Shown one piece after another: positions 1 through 7,317 of a DNA stretch of 53,097 nt. A program made the translations under genes and the position numbers. Within the stretch, counting starts at the first letter, position 1, and every line of letters starts with the position of its first letter. The notes under the pieces were generated by a model that saw only the letters and a program-made list of their open reading frames with translations, had not been told where the DNA came from and ran no database searches. Origin of the DNA: an uncultured Bacteroidales bacterium (GTDB lineage: Bacteria > Bacteroidota > Bacteroidia > Bacteroidales > Bacteroidaceae); the NCBI GenBank assembly GCA_902787555.1, contig CADAGO010000015.1:1-53097 (forward strand), read 5' to 3'.

Positions 1-1
1 C

Positions 2-94
2 CTCAGCGGACGAAGGCTGGGACAGGGTGCACCGGCGCTCCGCAGCCTTCACCACGGCATTTACGTCGTAGGCGGCAAGAAAGTGGCGAAATAA
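2..94 (+). CDS. C-terminal end of a secreted protein (partial, cut by window edge)
   Basis: The open frame runs from the window edge to TAA at 92-94 and encodes 30 residues ending GIYVVGGKKVAK. The shape (a leucine/serine-glycine-arginine turn, then a hydrophobic GIY-V-V strand, then GKK and a basic end) matches the sorting tail found at the end of many secreted Bacteroidales proteins of the type IX secretion type. A similar tail ends the protein at 15470-16240 (GVNVVKGQKVMVK). The function of the missing N-terminal part cannot be told from this window. Confidence 0.6.
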   Translation, partial: LSGRRLGQGAPALRSLHHGIYVVGGKKVAK

Positions 95-131
95 GTTGCG
101 ACGTCTGAAGAAAAAGCTTAGTCAGAAGAAA

Positions 132-494
132 TCATAAAATTTGCATACAGTTTGCTGAATGTGCTTTATGGGATTGTATGAGCGGACTGAACGACACCAA
201 TCTAGGCATCGTGATATAGGTCGAATCGGGCACGTTGAGATGTGCCTGTATCTTCCACATATTTAGGTTCAAGACTTCTTCCGCATCGTTGAGGTTGCTC
301 TTTATAAGGATGGCCTTCATGGTCAGTTCGCTCTCTGCACGCAACTCCAGTTCCTTTTCCAACAGACGATGGGTAAAGTAATATTGTGTACCCGACAAGA
401 ACTCTAAAAGCAGGGCAGCCGTTATGATGATCAGCAGTCCTTTTCGTTTTTTCAGCGATGACAGAAATGATAGTCTGGTACTTGTCGCCTTCAT
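132..494 (-). pseudogene. Truncated N-terminus of a membrane-anchored sensor protein
   Basis: Only 120 residues remain. A basic cytoplasmic start (RLSFLSSLKKRKG) is followed by one membrane helix (about residues 20-37) and a predicted periplasmic stretch rich in Leu and Glu with the wording DAEEVLN. This is how the sensor part of Bacteroidales histidine kinases and PP2C/SpoIIE-type phosphatases begins. No HAMP, kinase or phosphatase domain follows, and the last ~20 residues look like out-of-frame sequence. I read it as the 5' remnant of a deleted signalling gene. Its promoter appears intact. A genuine short membrane protein cannot be excluded. Confidence 0.5.
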
Positions 495-570
495 CTGTTT
501 GGATTTTTATTGTTTGCGTATCAAAGGTTTATTTGAATCATGGCACATGACTTACCTTTCTTATCGATTG

Positions 571-602
571 CAAATATACAATGTTTCTACGAAACTACCA
601 AA
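571..602 (-). promoter_or_regulatory. Bacteroidetes-type promoter of the truncated sensor gene
   Basis: Read on the minus strand, TATATTTG (571-578) fits the -7 consensus TAnnTTTG and TTTG (599-602) the -33 element, with 20 nt between them. The predicted start lies about 70 nt before the ATG at 494. Confidence 0.55.
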
Positions 603-681
603 AGAATAAGCGAAAAATGTGTATCTATAACTTGAATTAATTTGACCAGTAAAAAAAATGATGGTATAGATTGCGTAATCT

Positions 682-1923
682 TTAACCCCTCACTTGCCCG
701 TTTCCTCTGATAACCCATTTGTATGTGGTGATTTCCTCAAGGGCCATAGGGCCTCGTGCATGTAGCTTCTGGGTGCTGATGCCTATCTCTGCTCCTAATC
801 CGAATTGAGCACCATCAGTAAAAGATGTGGGGGCATTAGTATACACGCAGGCAGCATCGACCTGACGAATGAACTGCTCGGCACGCAGAGGGTCTTCAGT
901 CACAATGCTCTCGCTATGACGTGAACTATAACGGCGAATGTGTGCGAGGGCTTCGTCGAAGGTGCTGACGGTCTTCACAGCCATCTTATAGTCGAGAAAC
1001 TCGGTGCCGAAACTCTCGTCAGTAGCCTCACGGAGTAGGGTAGAGGGATAACTGCCTTCTAACAAAGCATACGCTGGTTCATCGGCATAGATAACAACCT
1101 TGCTTGCTGCTAATGGCGCACAGAGGGCTGGCAGATCGGGCATACGCTCAGCATTCACAATCAGACAGTCGAGGGCATTACAAACGCTTACGCGACGAGT
1201 CTTGGCATTGTTGACAATCGCCTTCCCTTTCTCCAAATCACCATGTTCGTCGAAATAGCAATGACAGATGCCGGCTCCTGTCTCGATGACTGGCACTGTG
1301 GCATTCTCGCGGACATACTGAATGAGTCGGCTACTACCGCGGGGAATGACCAAGTCGATATATCCGTTAGCATGCAACATCTCCGTCGTTGCCTCATGAG
1401 TGGCAGGCAATAGCGTTACGCTGTTGGGACTTATACCATTTTGCTGAAGTATTGCTTTAATAATGCCGACGATGGCTTGGTTGGAATTGTCAGCATCTTT
1501 ACCTCCCTTGAGCACGCAGACATTTCCGCTCTTCAGGCAGAGTGATGCCACATCGAAAGTAACATTGGGACGTGCCTCATAGATGATGCCTATGACACCA
1601 AACGGAACGCTCACACGAGAGATGTCTAATCCGTTAGGAAGGGTATAGTGACGGAGTACTTTGCCTAGCGGAGAGGGCAGAGTGGCTACGTGACGTGTGT
1701 CATCGGCAATGCCTGCAATACGCTCGCGAGTCAATTTCAGACGGTCGTACAGGGGATTGTCGGACGACATTTGTGCCAAGTCCTTAGCATTAGCTTCCAG
1801 TATCTCATCGGTATGTGCGATAGCTGCATCGGCTATAGCATTAAGTACTCGGTTGATAGTTTCGTTGTCGATTTGTGCAAGACTGATGCTTGCGTCTTGT
1901 GCTTGTTGGAAAAGATTTTTCAT
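682..1923 (-). CDS. proA: Glutamate-5-semialdehyde dehydrogenase (gamma-glutamyl phosphate reductase)
   Basis: At 413 residues this is the normal length for ProA, which reduces gamma-glutamyl phosphate with NADPH to glutamate semialdehyde, the second step of proline synthesis in the cytoplasm. Family wording is clear: [25 protein letters not shown], the active-site cysteine region [10 protein letters not shown] and the C-terminal [19 protein letters not shown]. Its ATG overlaps the TGA of proB in an ATGA junction, so the two are probably translationally coupled, which suits the channelled ProB-ProA reaction. It is the last gene of panC-panD-proB-proA. Confidence 0.97.
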   Translation of the reverse strand: MKNLFQQAQDASISLAQIDNETINRVLNAIADAAIAHTDEILEANAKDLAQMSSDNPLYDRLKLTRERIAGIADDTRHVATLPSPLGKVLRHYTLPNGLDISRVSVPFGVIGIIYEARPNVTFDVASLCLKSGNVCVLKGGKDADNSNQAIVGIIKAILQQNGISPNSVTLLPATHEATTEMLHANGYIDLVIPRGSSRLIQYVRENATVPVIETGAGICHCYFDEHGDLEKGKAIVNNAKTRRVSVCNALDCLIVNAERMPDLPALCAPLAASKVVIYADEPAYALLEGSYPSTLLREATDESFGTEFLDYKMAVKTVSTFDEALAHIRRYSSRHSESIVTEDPLRAEQFIRQVDAACVYTNAPTSFTDGAQFGLGAEIGISTQKLHARGPMALEEITTYKWVIRGNGQVRG

Positions 1924-2990
1924 TTTATGTAAAGATAGTCGTAATGGATAAGTGGTTTCTTGCTGTGTTGCCCAATGACTTGTCGTGCTTTCTCACTGTC
2001 GTACGATGTGCGTCCCACACCGATTTCATGCCCCTCGGGGTCTTTGATGCTGATGATATCGTCTTTTTCAAATTCTCCTTCAACGGCTGTTACTCCAATG
2101 GGCAAAACACTTAAAGCGCTGCTTCCACAAATAGCCTCTACTGCATTGGCATTCAGAGAGATGCTTCCTTTTGCAAAGTCACCGCTGTGAGCAATCCATT
2201 TCTTGATGCTCGATACGGGTTGGGCAGCAGGAATGAAACGTGTGGATAGGGTAGTATCAGGATGTGAGATGAGTTCGATGAGGATGTTGTCACGCTTACC
2301 GTTTGCGATGACTACTGGTACTCCTTCGTCTGCCACCTTGCGTGCGATATTGCATTTCGTCATCATGCCACCACGACCGAACCCTGATTTGCCTGCCTGA
2401 ATATAGTCGGAGAGGTCGGACTCGGGTTCAACGCTTCGGATGACCTGACTTGCAGGATCGTGAGGATCTCCGTCATAAATGCCGTCAATGTTGCTGAGGA
2501 TGATCAGCATATCAACGTCGAGCATCGTCGCTATGAGACCGCTAAGTTCGTCGTTATCGGTAAACATCAACTCCGTGACTGATACGGTGTCGTTTTCGTT
2601 GACGATAGGAATTACGCCATTATCGAGCATCACCTCCATACAGTTGCGCTGGTTGAGATAATGGCGGCGAGTGCTGAAGTTCTCTTTCATCGTGAGCACC
2701 TGACCTACGGTGATATGATGGTCACGAAACAACTCATAATAGCGGTTGATAAGTTTCGCCTGACCAATAGCAGAGAACAACTGACGCTGGTCGACAGCAT
2801 CAAGATGATGGTTGACAGCCAGCTCGCTTCGTCCGCTTGCTACGGCTCCTGATGAAATCAGCACCACCTGAATGTCCTGACGGCGCAACATCGCTACCTG
2901 GTCAACCAAAGCCGACATACGGGTGACATCAAGTGTGCCGTCATCGCGAGTCAGCACATTACTTCCTATCTTGACAGCGATTCTTTTCAT
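1920..2990 (-). CDS. proB: Glutamate 5-kinase
   Basis: ProB phosphorylates L-glutamate to gamma-glutamyl phosphate, the first and usually proline-inhibited step of proline synthesis. The amino-acid kinase domain starts at [18 protein letters not shown] and includes SSGAVASG, a VNENDTVSV segment and GFGRGGM. The C-terminal part (about residues 270-356) looks like the RNA-binding PUA domain of full-length ProB ([11 protein letters not shown]). I place the start at 2990 because the kinase fold begins there; the longer frame from 3032 adds 14 residues without family character. With this start the gene overlaps the end of panD by 32 bases in another frame. Confidence 0.95.
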   Translation of the reverse strand: MKRIAVKIGSNVLTRDDGTLDVTRMSALVDQVAMLRRQDIQVVLISSGAVASGRSELAVNHHLDAVDQRQLFSAIGQAKLINRYYELFRDHHITVGQVLTMKENFSTRRHYLNQRNCMEVMLDNGVIPIVNENDTVSVTELMFTDNDELSGLIATMLDVDMLIILSNIDGIYDGDPHDPASQVIRSVEPESDLSDYIQAGKSGFGRGGMMTKCNIARKVADEGVPVVIANGKRDNILIELISHPDTTLSTRFIPAAQPVSSIKKWIAHSGDFAKGSISLNANAVEAICGSSALSVLPIGVTAVEGEFEKDDIISIKDPEGHEIGVGRTSYDSEKARQVIGQHSKKPLIHYDYLYIK

Positions 2991-3315
2991 CGGGAAATAC
3001 GACTGCTGGTTTAAAGTTCTTGGCTTCCTCAAAGTCCATCAGGGCATACGACATGATGATGCAGATATCGCCCACCTGTACCTTACGTGCCGCAGCACCG
3101 TTCAGACATACGCATCCGCTGCCGCGTTCGCCCTTGATGACATAGGTCTCGAACCGCTCGCCATTGTTGTTGTTGACCACCGTCACTTTCTCGCCGGCAA
3201 TAAGGTTGGCTGCATCCATGATATCTTCATCCAGGGTGATGCTACCCATGTAGTGCAGGTTTGCCTCAGTGATGGTGGCACAATGAATCTTCGATTTCAG
3301 TACTTCTATCAGCAT
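2959..3315 (-). CDS. panD: Aspartate 1-decarboxylase
   Basis: PanD makes beta-alanine from L-aspartate for pantothenate and CoA. The 118-residue product has the full family pattern: [11 protein letters not shown] at the start, the self-cleavage site Gly24-Ser25 (YMGSITLDE), which yields the pyruvoyl cofactor, then [13 protein letters not shown] and [13 protein letters not shown]. The tail after AVVFPDEKN overlaps the beginning of proB by 32 bases and is probably constrained by it. The start overlaps the stop of panC by 7 bases. Beta-alanine made here is the substrate of the neighbouring PanC. Confidence 0.96.
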   Translation of the reverse strand: MLIEVLKSKIHCATITEANLHYMGSITLDEDIMDAANLIAGEKVTVVNNNNGERFETYVIKGERGSGCVCLNGAAARKVQVGDICIIMSYALMDFEEAKNFKPAVVFPDEKNRCQDRK

Positions 3316-4181
3316 GACTTGTATTTGATGTTATCGATTAATCTAACTGGTATGGCACCGCAGAACACAGTGATACAGCCCACTACGTAGTCGGAATCAT
3401 CCCATTCGGCAAGGCTCTGGAGCGAGTTGCCGTCCACGATTTCGTAGTACTGAACCTCAAGTCCGTCGACTGCATTGATGGTATCGATGACCCACTGCTT
3501 CGTTTCAGCAAGTGTGTGGTTCTTAGCATAGTTCTGGCTGGCGAACAGTGTCTGCGAGATGGTCAGGGCAATCTTACGCTCAGCAGGGGAGAGTAGGGTG
3601 TTACGGCTTGAGAGTGCCAACCCGTCTTCTTCGCGTACAATCGGGCATGGGCATATCTGCAAGGGGAACTTCAGGTCTTCCACCATGCGGCGGATGACAG
3701 CTATCTGCTGGAAGTCTTTCTCGCCAAAGTAGGCACGGTCGGGTTCAACCATCATAAACAGCTTGCTTACCACCTGACACACTCCGTTAAAGTGTCCTGG
3801 GCGGAATCCGCCTTCCATCACCTCATCGGTTGGGGGATAGCTGAACTGACGAGTATCAGGTTCCGGATACACCTCTTCGACTGATGGGGCAAAGGCAATC
3901 AGCTCTTTGTCAACGAAGATGTCGAGCACACTCTCGAGCAACTTACAGTCGTTCTCAAGTGTACGAGGATACTTGGCAAGGTCGTTCTTGTCGTTAAACT
4001 GAGTAGGGTTTACAAAGATGCTCACTACTGTCACATCGTTCTCTGCCAGACTGCGGCTCACCAACGAAGCATGACCTGCATGCAGGGCACCCATCGTGGG
4101 AACAAGACCCACGGACTTGTTTTCCAGGCGCTGTGCTTTCAGCTCTGCCTTCAGGTCCGATACCGTATGTACTACTTTCAT
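3309..4181 (-). CDS. panC: Pantoate--beta-alanine ligase (pantothenate synthetase)
   Basis: PanC joins pantoate and beta-alanine with ATP to give pantothenate. The 290-residue protein has the nucleotidylyltransferase signature [13 protein letters not shown] (HIGH-type), [20 protein letters not shown] and LALSSRN (the KMSKS-like loop). It is the first gene of the operon, behind its own promoter, and directly precedes panD, so the last two pantothenate steps are made together; coupling to proline synthesis probably reflects operon convenience. Confidence 0.97.
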   Translation of the reverse strand: MKVVHTVSDLKAELKAQRLENKSVGLVPTMGALHAGHASLVSRSLAENDVTVVSIFVNPTQFNDKNDLAKYPRTLENDCKLLESVLDIFVDKELIAFAPSVEEVYPEPDTRQFSYPPTDEVMEGGFRPGHFNGVCQVVSKLFMMVEPDRAYFGEKDFQQIAVIRRMVEDLKFPLQICPCPIVREEDGLALSSRNTLLSPAERKIALTISQTLFASQNYAKNHTLAETKQWVIDTINAVDGLEVQYYEIVDGNSLQSLAEWDDSDYVVGCITVFCGAIPVRLIDNIKYKSC

Positions 4182-4221
4182 TTTAATTTCCTAATTAATG
4201 CCTTTGATTAAAAAAGTTTTG

Positions 4222-4229
4222 CAAAGATA
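4222..4229 (-). promoter_or_regulatory. -7 element of the panC-panD-proB-proA operon
   Basis: TATCTTTG on the minus strand fits TAnnTTTG exactly and lies about 40 bases ahead of the panC ATG. The -33 part is not sharp. Confidence 0.6.
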
Positions 4230-4278
4230 GTGCATTTTCAGGAAACAGCCAAAAGAATTGTATTTTTTTCATCATTTA

Positions 4279-4310
4279 TTTGTTTGTATAATTAATAATG
4301 TGTAACTTTG
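4279..4310 (+). promoter_or_regulatory. Promoter of the DUF4369-like gene
   Basis: TTTG at 4279-4282 (repeated at 4283-4286) and TAACTTTG at 4303-4310, 20 nt apart, match the Bacteroidetes -33/-7 pair. Transcription would begin only about 10 nt before the ATG. Confidence 0.65.
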
Positions 4311-4326
4311 CCACGCAAACAACAAC

Positions 4327-4959
4327 ATGGTTATGAAAAAAATCCTATTCGTACTTGCTGCCATCCTATTGGCAACAACAGCTCAGGCAAAGAAAGTGAA
4401 GGTAACAATCGACGGAAGAGTGTCGCCCTCGCAGACAAAACTGTATCTCATCATCAATGAGGATACCGCCAATGCGCAGCTGCTGCCCATTAAGGATGCG
4501 AAGTTCTCTGTCACCGTCAAGGTTGATCGCGATGCGTTCATCCGTCTGCACGACTATAAACAATGGCCAGAGCGAAGTGTGTTCGTGCTCATTCCCGACA
4601 GCAAGCACATCACCATCGACTGGAACACAGGAAGCATCACAGGGTCGCAGCAGTCCAGTGAGCTGCAGGCCATCTGTAAGCAGATTCGTGATGCAGGTCC
4701 TAACGGATTTCATATCGATGTATTCTCCGACGACCCTGAAGCCTGGCGCGAAGCTCGCGTGCGCGAAGCAGCGATGCGCGAAGATATGATGAACCAGCAG
4801 AAGAAGATAGCCAAAGAGGTGATGCTCAAAAACAAAGACAAGATCTACGGAGCCTGGATTATGTACACATTCCCCGAACTGCTCGAAGGAGAACTCAACG
4901 CCATCATCAACTACGAGAAACCCAAATGGGCATCCCATCCCATCCTGAAGGCGAAATAG
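4327..4959 (+). CDS. Secreted DUF4369-like protein
   Basis: The 210-residue product has an N-terminal signal peptide (basic MKK, hydrophobic core, cleavage near TTAQA-KK). The following ~90 residues (VTIDGRVSP, TKLYLIINED, IRLHDYKQWPERSVFVLIPDSKHITIDW) have the beta-strand pattern of the DUF4369 domain often found before thioredoxin-like TlpA domains in Bacteroidetes. Here no thioredoxin fold or CXXC follows; the second half is a charged helix and a short globular end. It may work in the periplasm, role unknown. The start could also be the second Met (4333). The kinase-like gene follows on the same strand. Confidence 0.75.
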   Translation: MVMKKILFVLAAILLATTAQAKKVKVTIDGRVSPSQTKLYLIINEDTANAQLLPIKDAKFSVTVKVDRDAFIRLHDYKQWPERSVFVLIPDSKHITIDWNTGSITGSQQSSELQAICKQIRDAGPNGFHIDVFSDDPEAWREARVREAAMREDMMNQQKKIAKEVMLKNKDKIYGAWIMYTFPELLEGELNAIINYEKPKWASHPILKAK

Positions 4960-5015
4960 GTTATTGGGTAATGGTTTTTGGTTATAGAATTTCAATCTTT
5001 CAATACTTCCAAAAT

Positions 5016-5666
5016 ATGAACAAGAACGAGAAATTTGTTATCACTATCAATCGTGAGTTAGGAAGTGGCGGACATACAGTCGGTCGCAAGTTAGCAGAAA
5101 AGCTGGGAGTACAGTTCTTCGACAAGACACTCATCAAGTCACTCGAAGAGAAATTCCATCTCACAGCTGAGGAAATCGAAAAGCTGAAAGGTCGCAAGCC
5201 CAACTGGTGGGACGACTTCAAGCGAGTAGCACGCATAGGTGAAGGATGGAATATGGGATACGCCCAACAATACAGTCAAGGTGATGTTCGAAGCCAGCCC
5301 GACATCATGACCACCGCCGAGATATTCAAAGCCGAGACTGAGATTCTGCAAGGTGCCGCAGAGAACGAGTCGTGCGTTGTGACTGGCCGTAGCGGATTCT
5401 TCGTGTTCCGTCAGCATCCCAACCACCTGAGCATCCTCATCCAAGCATCTATGCCTTTCCGTATAGAGCGTGTGATGCGTAAGCAAGAGGTAGGTGAGGA
5501 CGAAGCACGTAAGATTATCGAGCAGGTGGACACAATGCGTGAGAACTACGTAACGAAATACACCGGCACTTCGCGTTACGATGCCCGCAACTACGACCTT
5601 GTCATCAAGGCTGACGGGAAGAGCGAAGACGAAATCGTAAACATCATCCTGCAGTACATCGGATAA
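5016..5666 (+). CDS. Cytidylate kinase-like family protein
   Basis: This 216-residue P-loop protein begins NKNEKFVITINRELGSGGHTVGRKLAEKLG, with a degenerate phosphate-binding loop (RELGSGG) as in the cytidylate-kinase-like family (Cytidylate_kin2) of Bacteroidetes and clostridia. A nucleoside-monophosphate-kinase-like lid region (RKQEVGEDEARKIIEQVD, ENYVTKYTG) and a final DLVIKADG segment are present. True CMP kinase is usually a separate gene, so the substrate is not certain. I start it at 5016; the longer frame from 4926 has a 30-residue extension that overlaps the previous gene and lacks family character. Confidence 0.85.
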   Translation: MNKNEKFVITINRELGSGGHTVGRKLAEKLGVQFFDKTLIKSLEEKFHLTAEEIEKLKGRKPNWWDDFKRVARIGEGWNMGYAQQYSQGDVRSQPDIMTTAEIFKAETEILQGAAENESCVVTGRSGFFVFRQHPNHLSILIQASMPFRIERVMRKQEVGEDEARKIIEQVDTMRENYVTKYTGTSRYDARNYDLVIKADGKSEDEIVNIILQYIG

Positions 5667-5729
5667 AAACGATTACCGTTACTATGTCCTTCCTTAATGG
5701 GACAGATAGGCTTTCCCTACAAAAAAGAT

Positions 5730-5753
5730 GAGGTGTGCCGATTGGCACACCTC
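5730..5753. terminator. Bidirectional intrinsic terminator between convergent genes
   Basis: A perfect 10-bp stem GAGGTGTGCC / GGCACACCTC with a 4-nt loop lies between the stops of the kinase-like gene (plus) and mscL (minus). Read on the minus strand it is followed by six T, so it is best suited to mscL. Confidence 0.8.
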
Positions 5754-5780
5754 TTGTCGTTGATGGGGTAGGGGAACTGC

Positions 5781-6239
5781 TTACTTCTTGTCCTTCAGCA
5801 GGTCGCGAATCTCGGTGAGGAGTACCTCTTCATTGCTTGGGGCAGGAGGTTCTGCTGCTGCTTCTTCAGCCTCTTTCTTCTTCTTCAAGCTTGTCAGCTT
5901 AGCGATACCCTTGATCATGAAGAAGATACAGAGAGCGATGATGAGGAAGTCGACGATGTTCTGGATGAAAGCACCGTAGTTCCAAGTAACAGGCTCGATA
6001 GCTGCTGCTATTTCGTTGCCTGCAGCATCGATCTGGGCAGGAACAGCATCTTTGAGCACTACCTTCAGGTCTGTGAAATCAACGCCTCCGAGCAGCACAC
6101 CAAGAGGTGGCATGAGGATGTCGGATACGAAACTCGTTACAATCTTACCGAATGCACCGCCGATGATAACACCGACAGCCATGTCCATCACATTACCCTT
6201 GAGGGCGAATTCTTTGAATTCTTCTACAAATTTTGCCAT
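5781..6239 (-). CDS. mscL: Large-conductance mechanosensitive channel
   Basis: MscL is the homopentameric inner-membrane valve that opens under high membrane tension and releases solutes on osmotic downshock. The 152-residue protein starts [34 protein letters not shown] (amphipathic helix, then TM1), has a periplasmic loop that includes [12 protein letters not shown], and TM2 ([15 protein letters not shown]) followed by a charged [12 protein letters not shown] cytoplasmic helix and [11 protein letters not shown]. The start is placed at 6239; the 37 residues ahead in the same frame span the promoter. Confidence 0.96.
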   Translation of the reverse strand: MAKFVEEFKEFALKGNVMDMAVGVIIGGAFGKIVTSFVSDILMPPLGVLLGGVDFTDLKVVLKDAVPAQIDAAGNEIAAAIEPVTWNYGAFIQNIVDFLIIALCIFFMIKGIAKLTSLKKKKEAEEAAAEPPAPSNEEVLLTEIRDLLKDKK

Positions 6240-6285
6240 AGTCGTACGAAAATAAAAAAACAATAAATTGCAAAAATTACGAGGG

Positions 6286-6317
6286 CAAAGATAGTATAAA
6301 TTCAACAATGTACCAAA
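6286..6317 (-). promoter_or_regulatory. mscL promoter
   Basis: On the minus strand TTTG (6314-6317) and TATCTTTG (6286-6293) are 20 nt apart, a consensus Bacteroidetes promoter about 50 nt ahead of the mscL ATG. Confidence 0.7.
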
Positions 6318-6407
6318 TTTATCAGCAAGAAATTTATGTTTAAGTGTCATTTACATCTGTATTCTATTAAAAATAGGTGTGAAAAGATAAGATTCGTAAA
6401 GAAAAAA

Positions 6408-6438
6408 TTGTCTATTCCAAGAGAAAACATTATCTTTG
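6408..6438 (+). promoter_or_regulatory. Promoter of the HU-related gene
   Basis: TTG at 6408-6410 and TATCTTTG at 6431-6438, 20 nt apart. Transcription would start near 6445, leaving a leader of about 145 nt that contains the triple repeat. Confidence 0.65.
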
Positions 6439-6455
6439 CCTAAGGAAAAGTTCCG

Positions 6456-6518
6456 TTCAGAGTCTCGGAATGCGCATTCAGAGCCTTGGAACGTACGTTC
6501 AAAGACTTGGAACGAAGA
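6456..6518 (+). repeat. Three tandem 21-nt repeats with palindromic junctions
   Basis: Units begin at 6456, 6477 and 6498; the core is TTCAGAGCCTTGGAACG with few changes. The junctions between units are perfect 12-bp palindromes, GAATGCGCATTC (6468-6479) and GAACGTACGTTC (6489-6500), which differ from each other by compensated changes. The array is in the leader of the HU-related gene, so it may be an RNA structure or a protein-binding array. Confidence 0.75.
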
Positions 6519-6591
6519 TAATCCTTAGGAGAAAAATATTTTCTATCGAGCGGTAATCAATTTTGAGTCTAACAATAACTAATTCAGCATC

Positions 6592-7221
6592 ATGGGTAGT
6601 TACAAAATCAAGGAAATGAGTGCAGGAATGACCAACAGCGAGCGAAAACAGTTTCCTGTGCAAGAAGTTTATAGCATGTTCGACAACGAAAAGACGATGG
6701 AGTGGATGGTGAAATACAATCCGATGCTCAATCGAGGACTTATCAGCAGTGTGTTCGAAGCGCTGTCGAAAGTGCTTGTGAATGCATTGCCAGAGGGCCA
6801 TACAGTGAAAATCGATGGGTTAGGTGTGTTCAGCCTTTCGCTTGAATTCTGCAACTCACAACAAAGCGAAGCTACTGAGGAAAAGAAGGATGTGCGTGAG
6901 TACTACAGAGTGCAGGCAAAAAGCATCAACCTAAAGGTCGATCATAAGTTGGTGGATGAGATAAACGAAAAGAGTAACTTCGAGCGTAACGGCAACGAAG
7001 TGGTGACAATGGGACGGCATTCGTACACACTACAGCAACGCATTGAGCGCACACTCGCTCATCTCGAAAAGCATGGATTTATCACGCTGACTGAGTATGC
7101 CAACCTCAACCAGCTGAGCCGCACTGCTGCGTCATTAGAACTGAAAGAATTGGTTGCTAACCCTTCGTCGGGAATCAAGTCGAATGGAAGCGGATCACAC
7201 AAAGTATGGGTGAAAGCGTGA
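6592..7221 (+). CDS. HU-related DNA-binding protein with C-terminal helix-turn-helix
   Basis: The first ~125 of 209 residues resemble the Bacteroidetes HU-related family: MGSYKIKEMS, MLNRGLISSVFEALSKVLVNALPEGHTVKIDGLGVFSLSLEF. They should form the IHF/HU-like dimer that bends DNA. The last ~75 residues (RIERTLAHLEKHGFITLTEYANLNQLSRTAASLELKEL) look like a winged helix, so it may bind specific sites rather than act only as a general nucleoid protein. It stands alone, with its own promoter and the repeat-rich leader. Another HU protein is at 36953-37780. Confidence 0.85.
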   Translation: MGSYKIKEMSAGMTNSERKQFPVQEVYSMFDNEKTMEWMVKYNPMLNRGLISSVFEALSKVLVNALPEGHTVKIDGLGVFSLSLEFCNSQQSEATEEKKDVREYYRVQAKSINLKVDHKLVDEINEKSNFERNGNEVVTMGRHSYTLQQRIERTLAHLEKHGFITLTEYANLNQLSRTAASLELKELVANPSSGIKSNGSGSHKVWVKA

Positions 7222-7269
7222 AGATATACAGAACTTCTGTTAATTAATCGTAAAATATGACTAAGCAGA

Positions 7270-7299
7270 TTGCTAATCAGTAAATTATTTGTACCTTTG
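7270..7299 (+). promoter_or_regulatory. Promoter of the tandem outer-membrane protein genes
   Basis: TTG at 7270-7272 and TACCTTTG at 7292-7299, 19 nt apart, about 20 nt ahead of the ATG at 7318. Confidence 0.65.
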
Positions 7300-7317
7300 T
7301 ACACACAACAATTCATT

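Noticed and set aside
6456-6518. CRISPR array
   Set aside because: The 21-nt units are contiguous without spacers.
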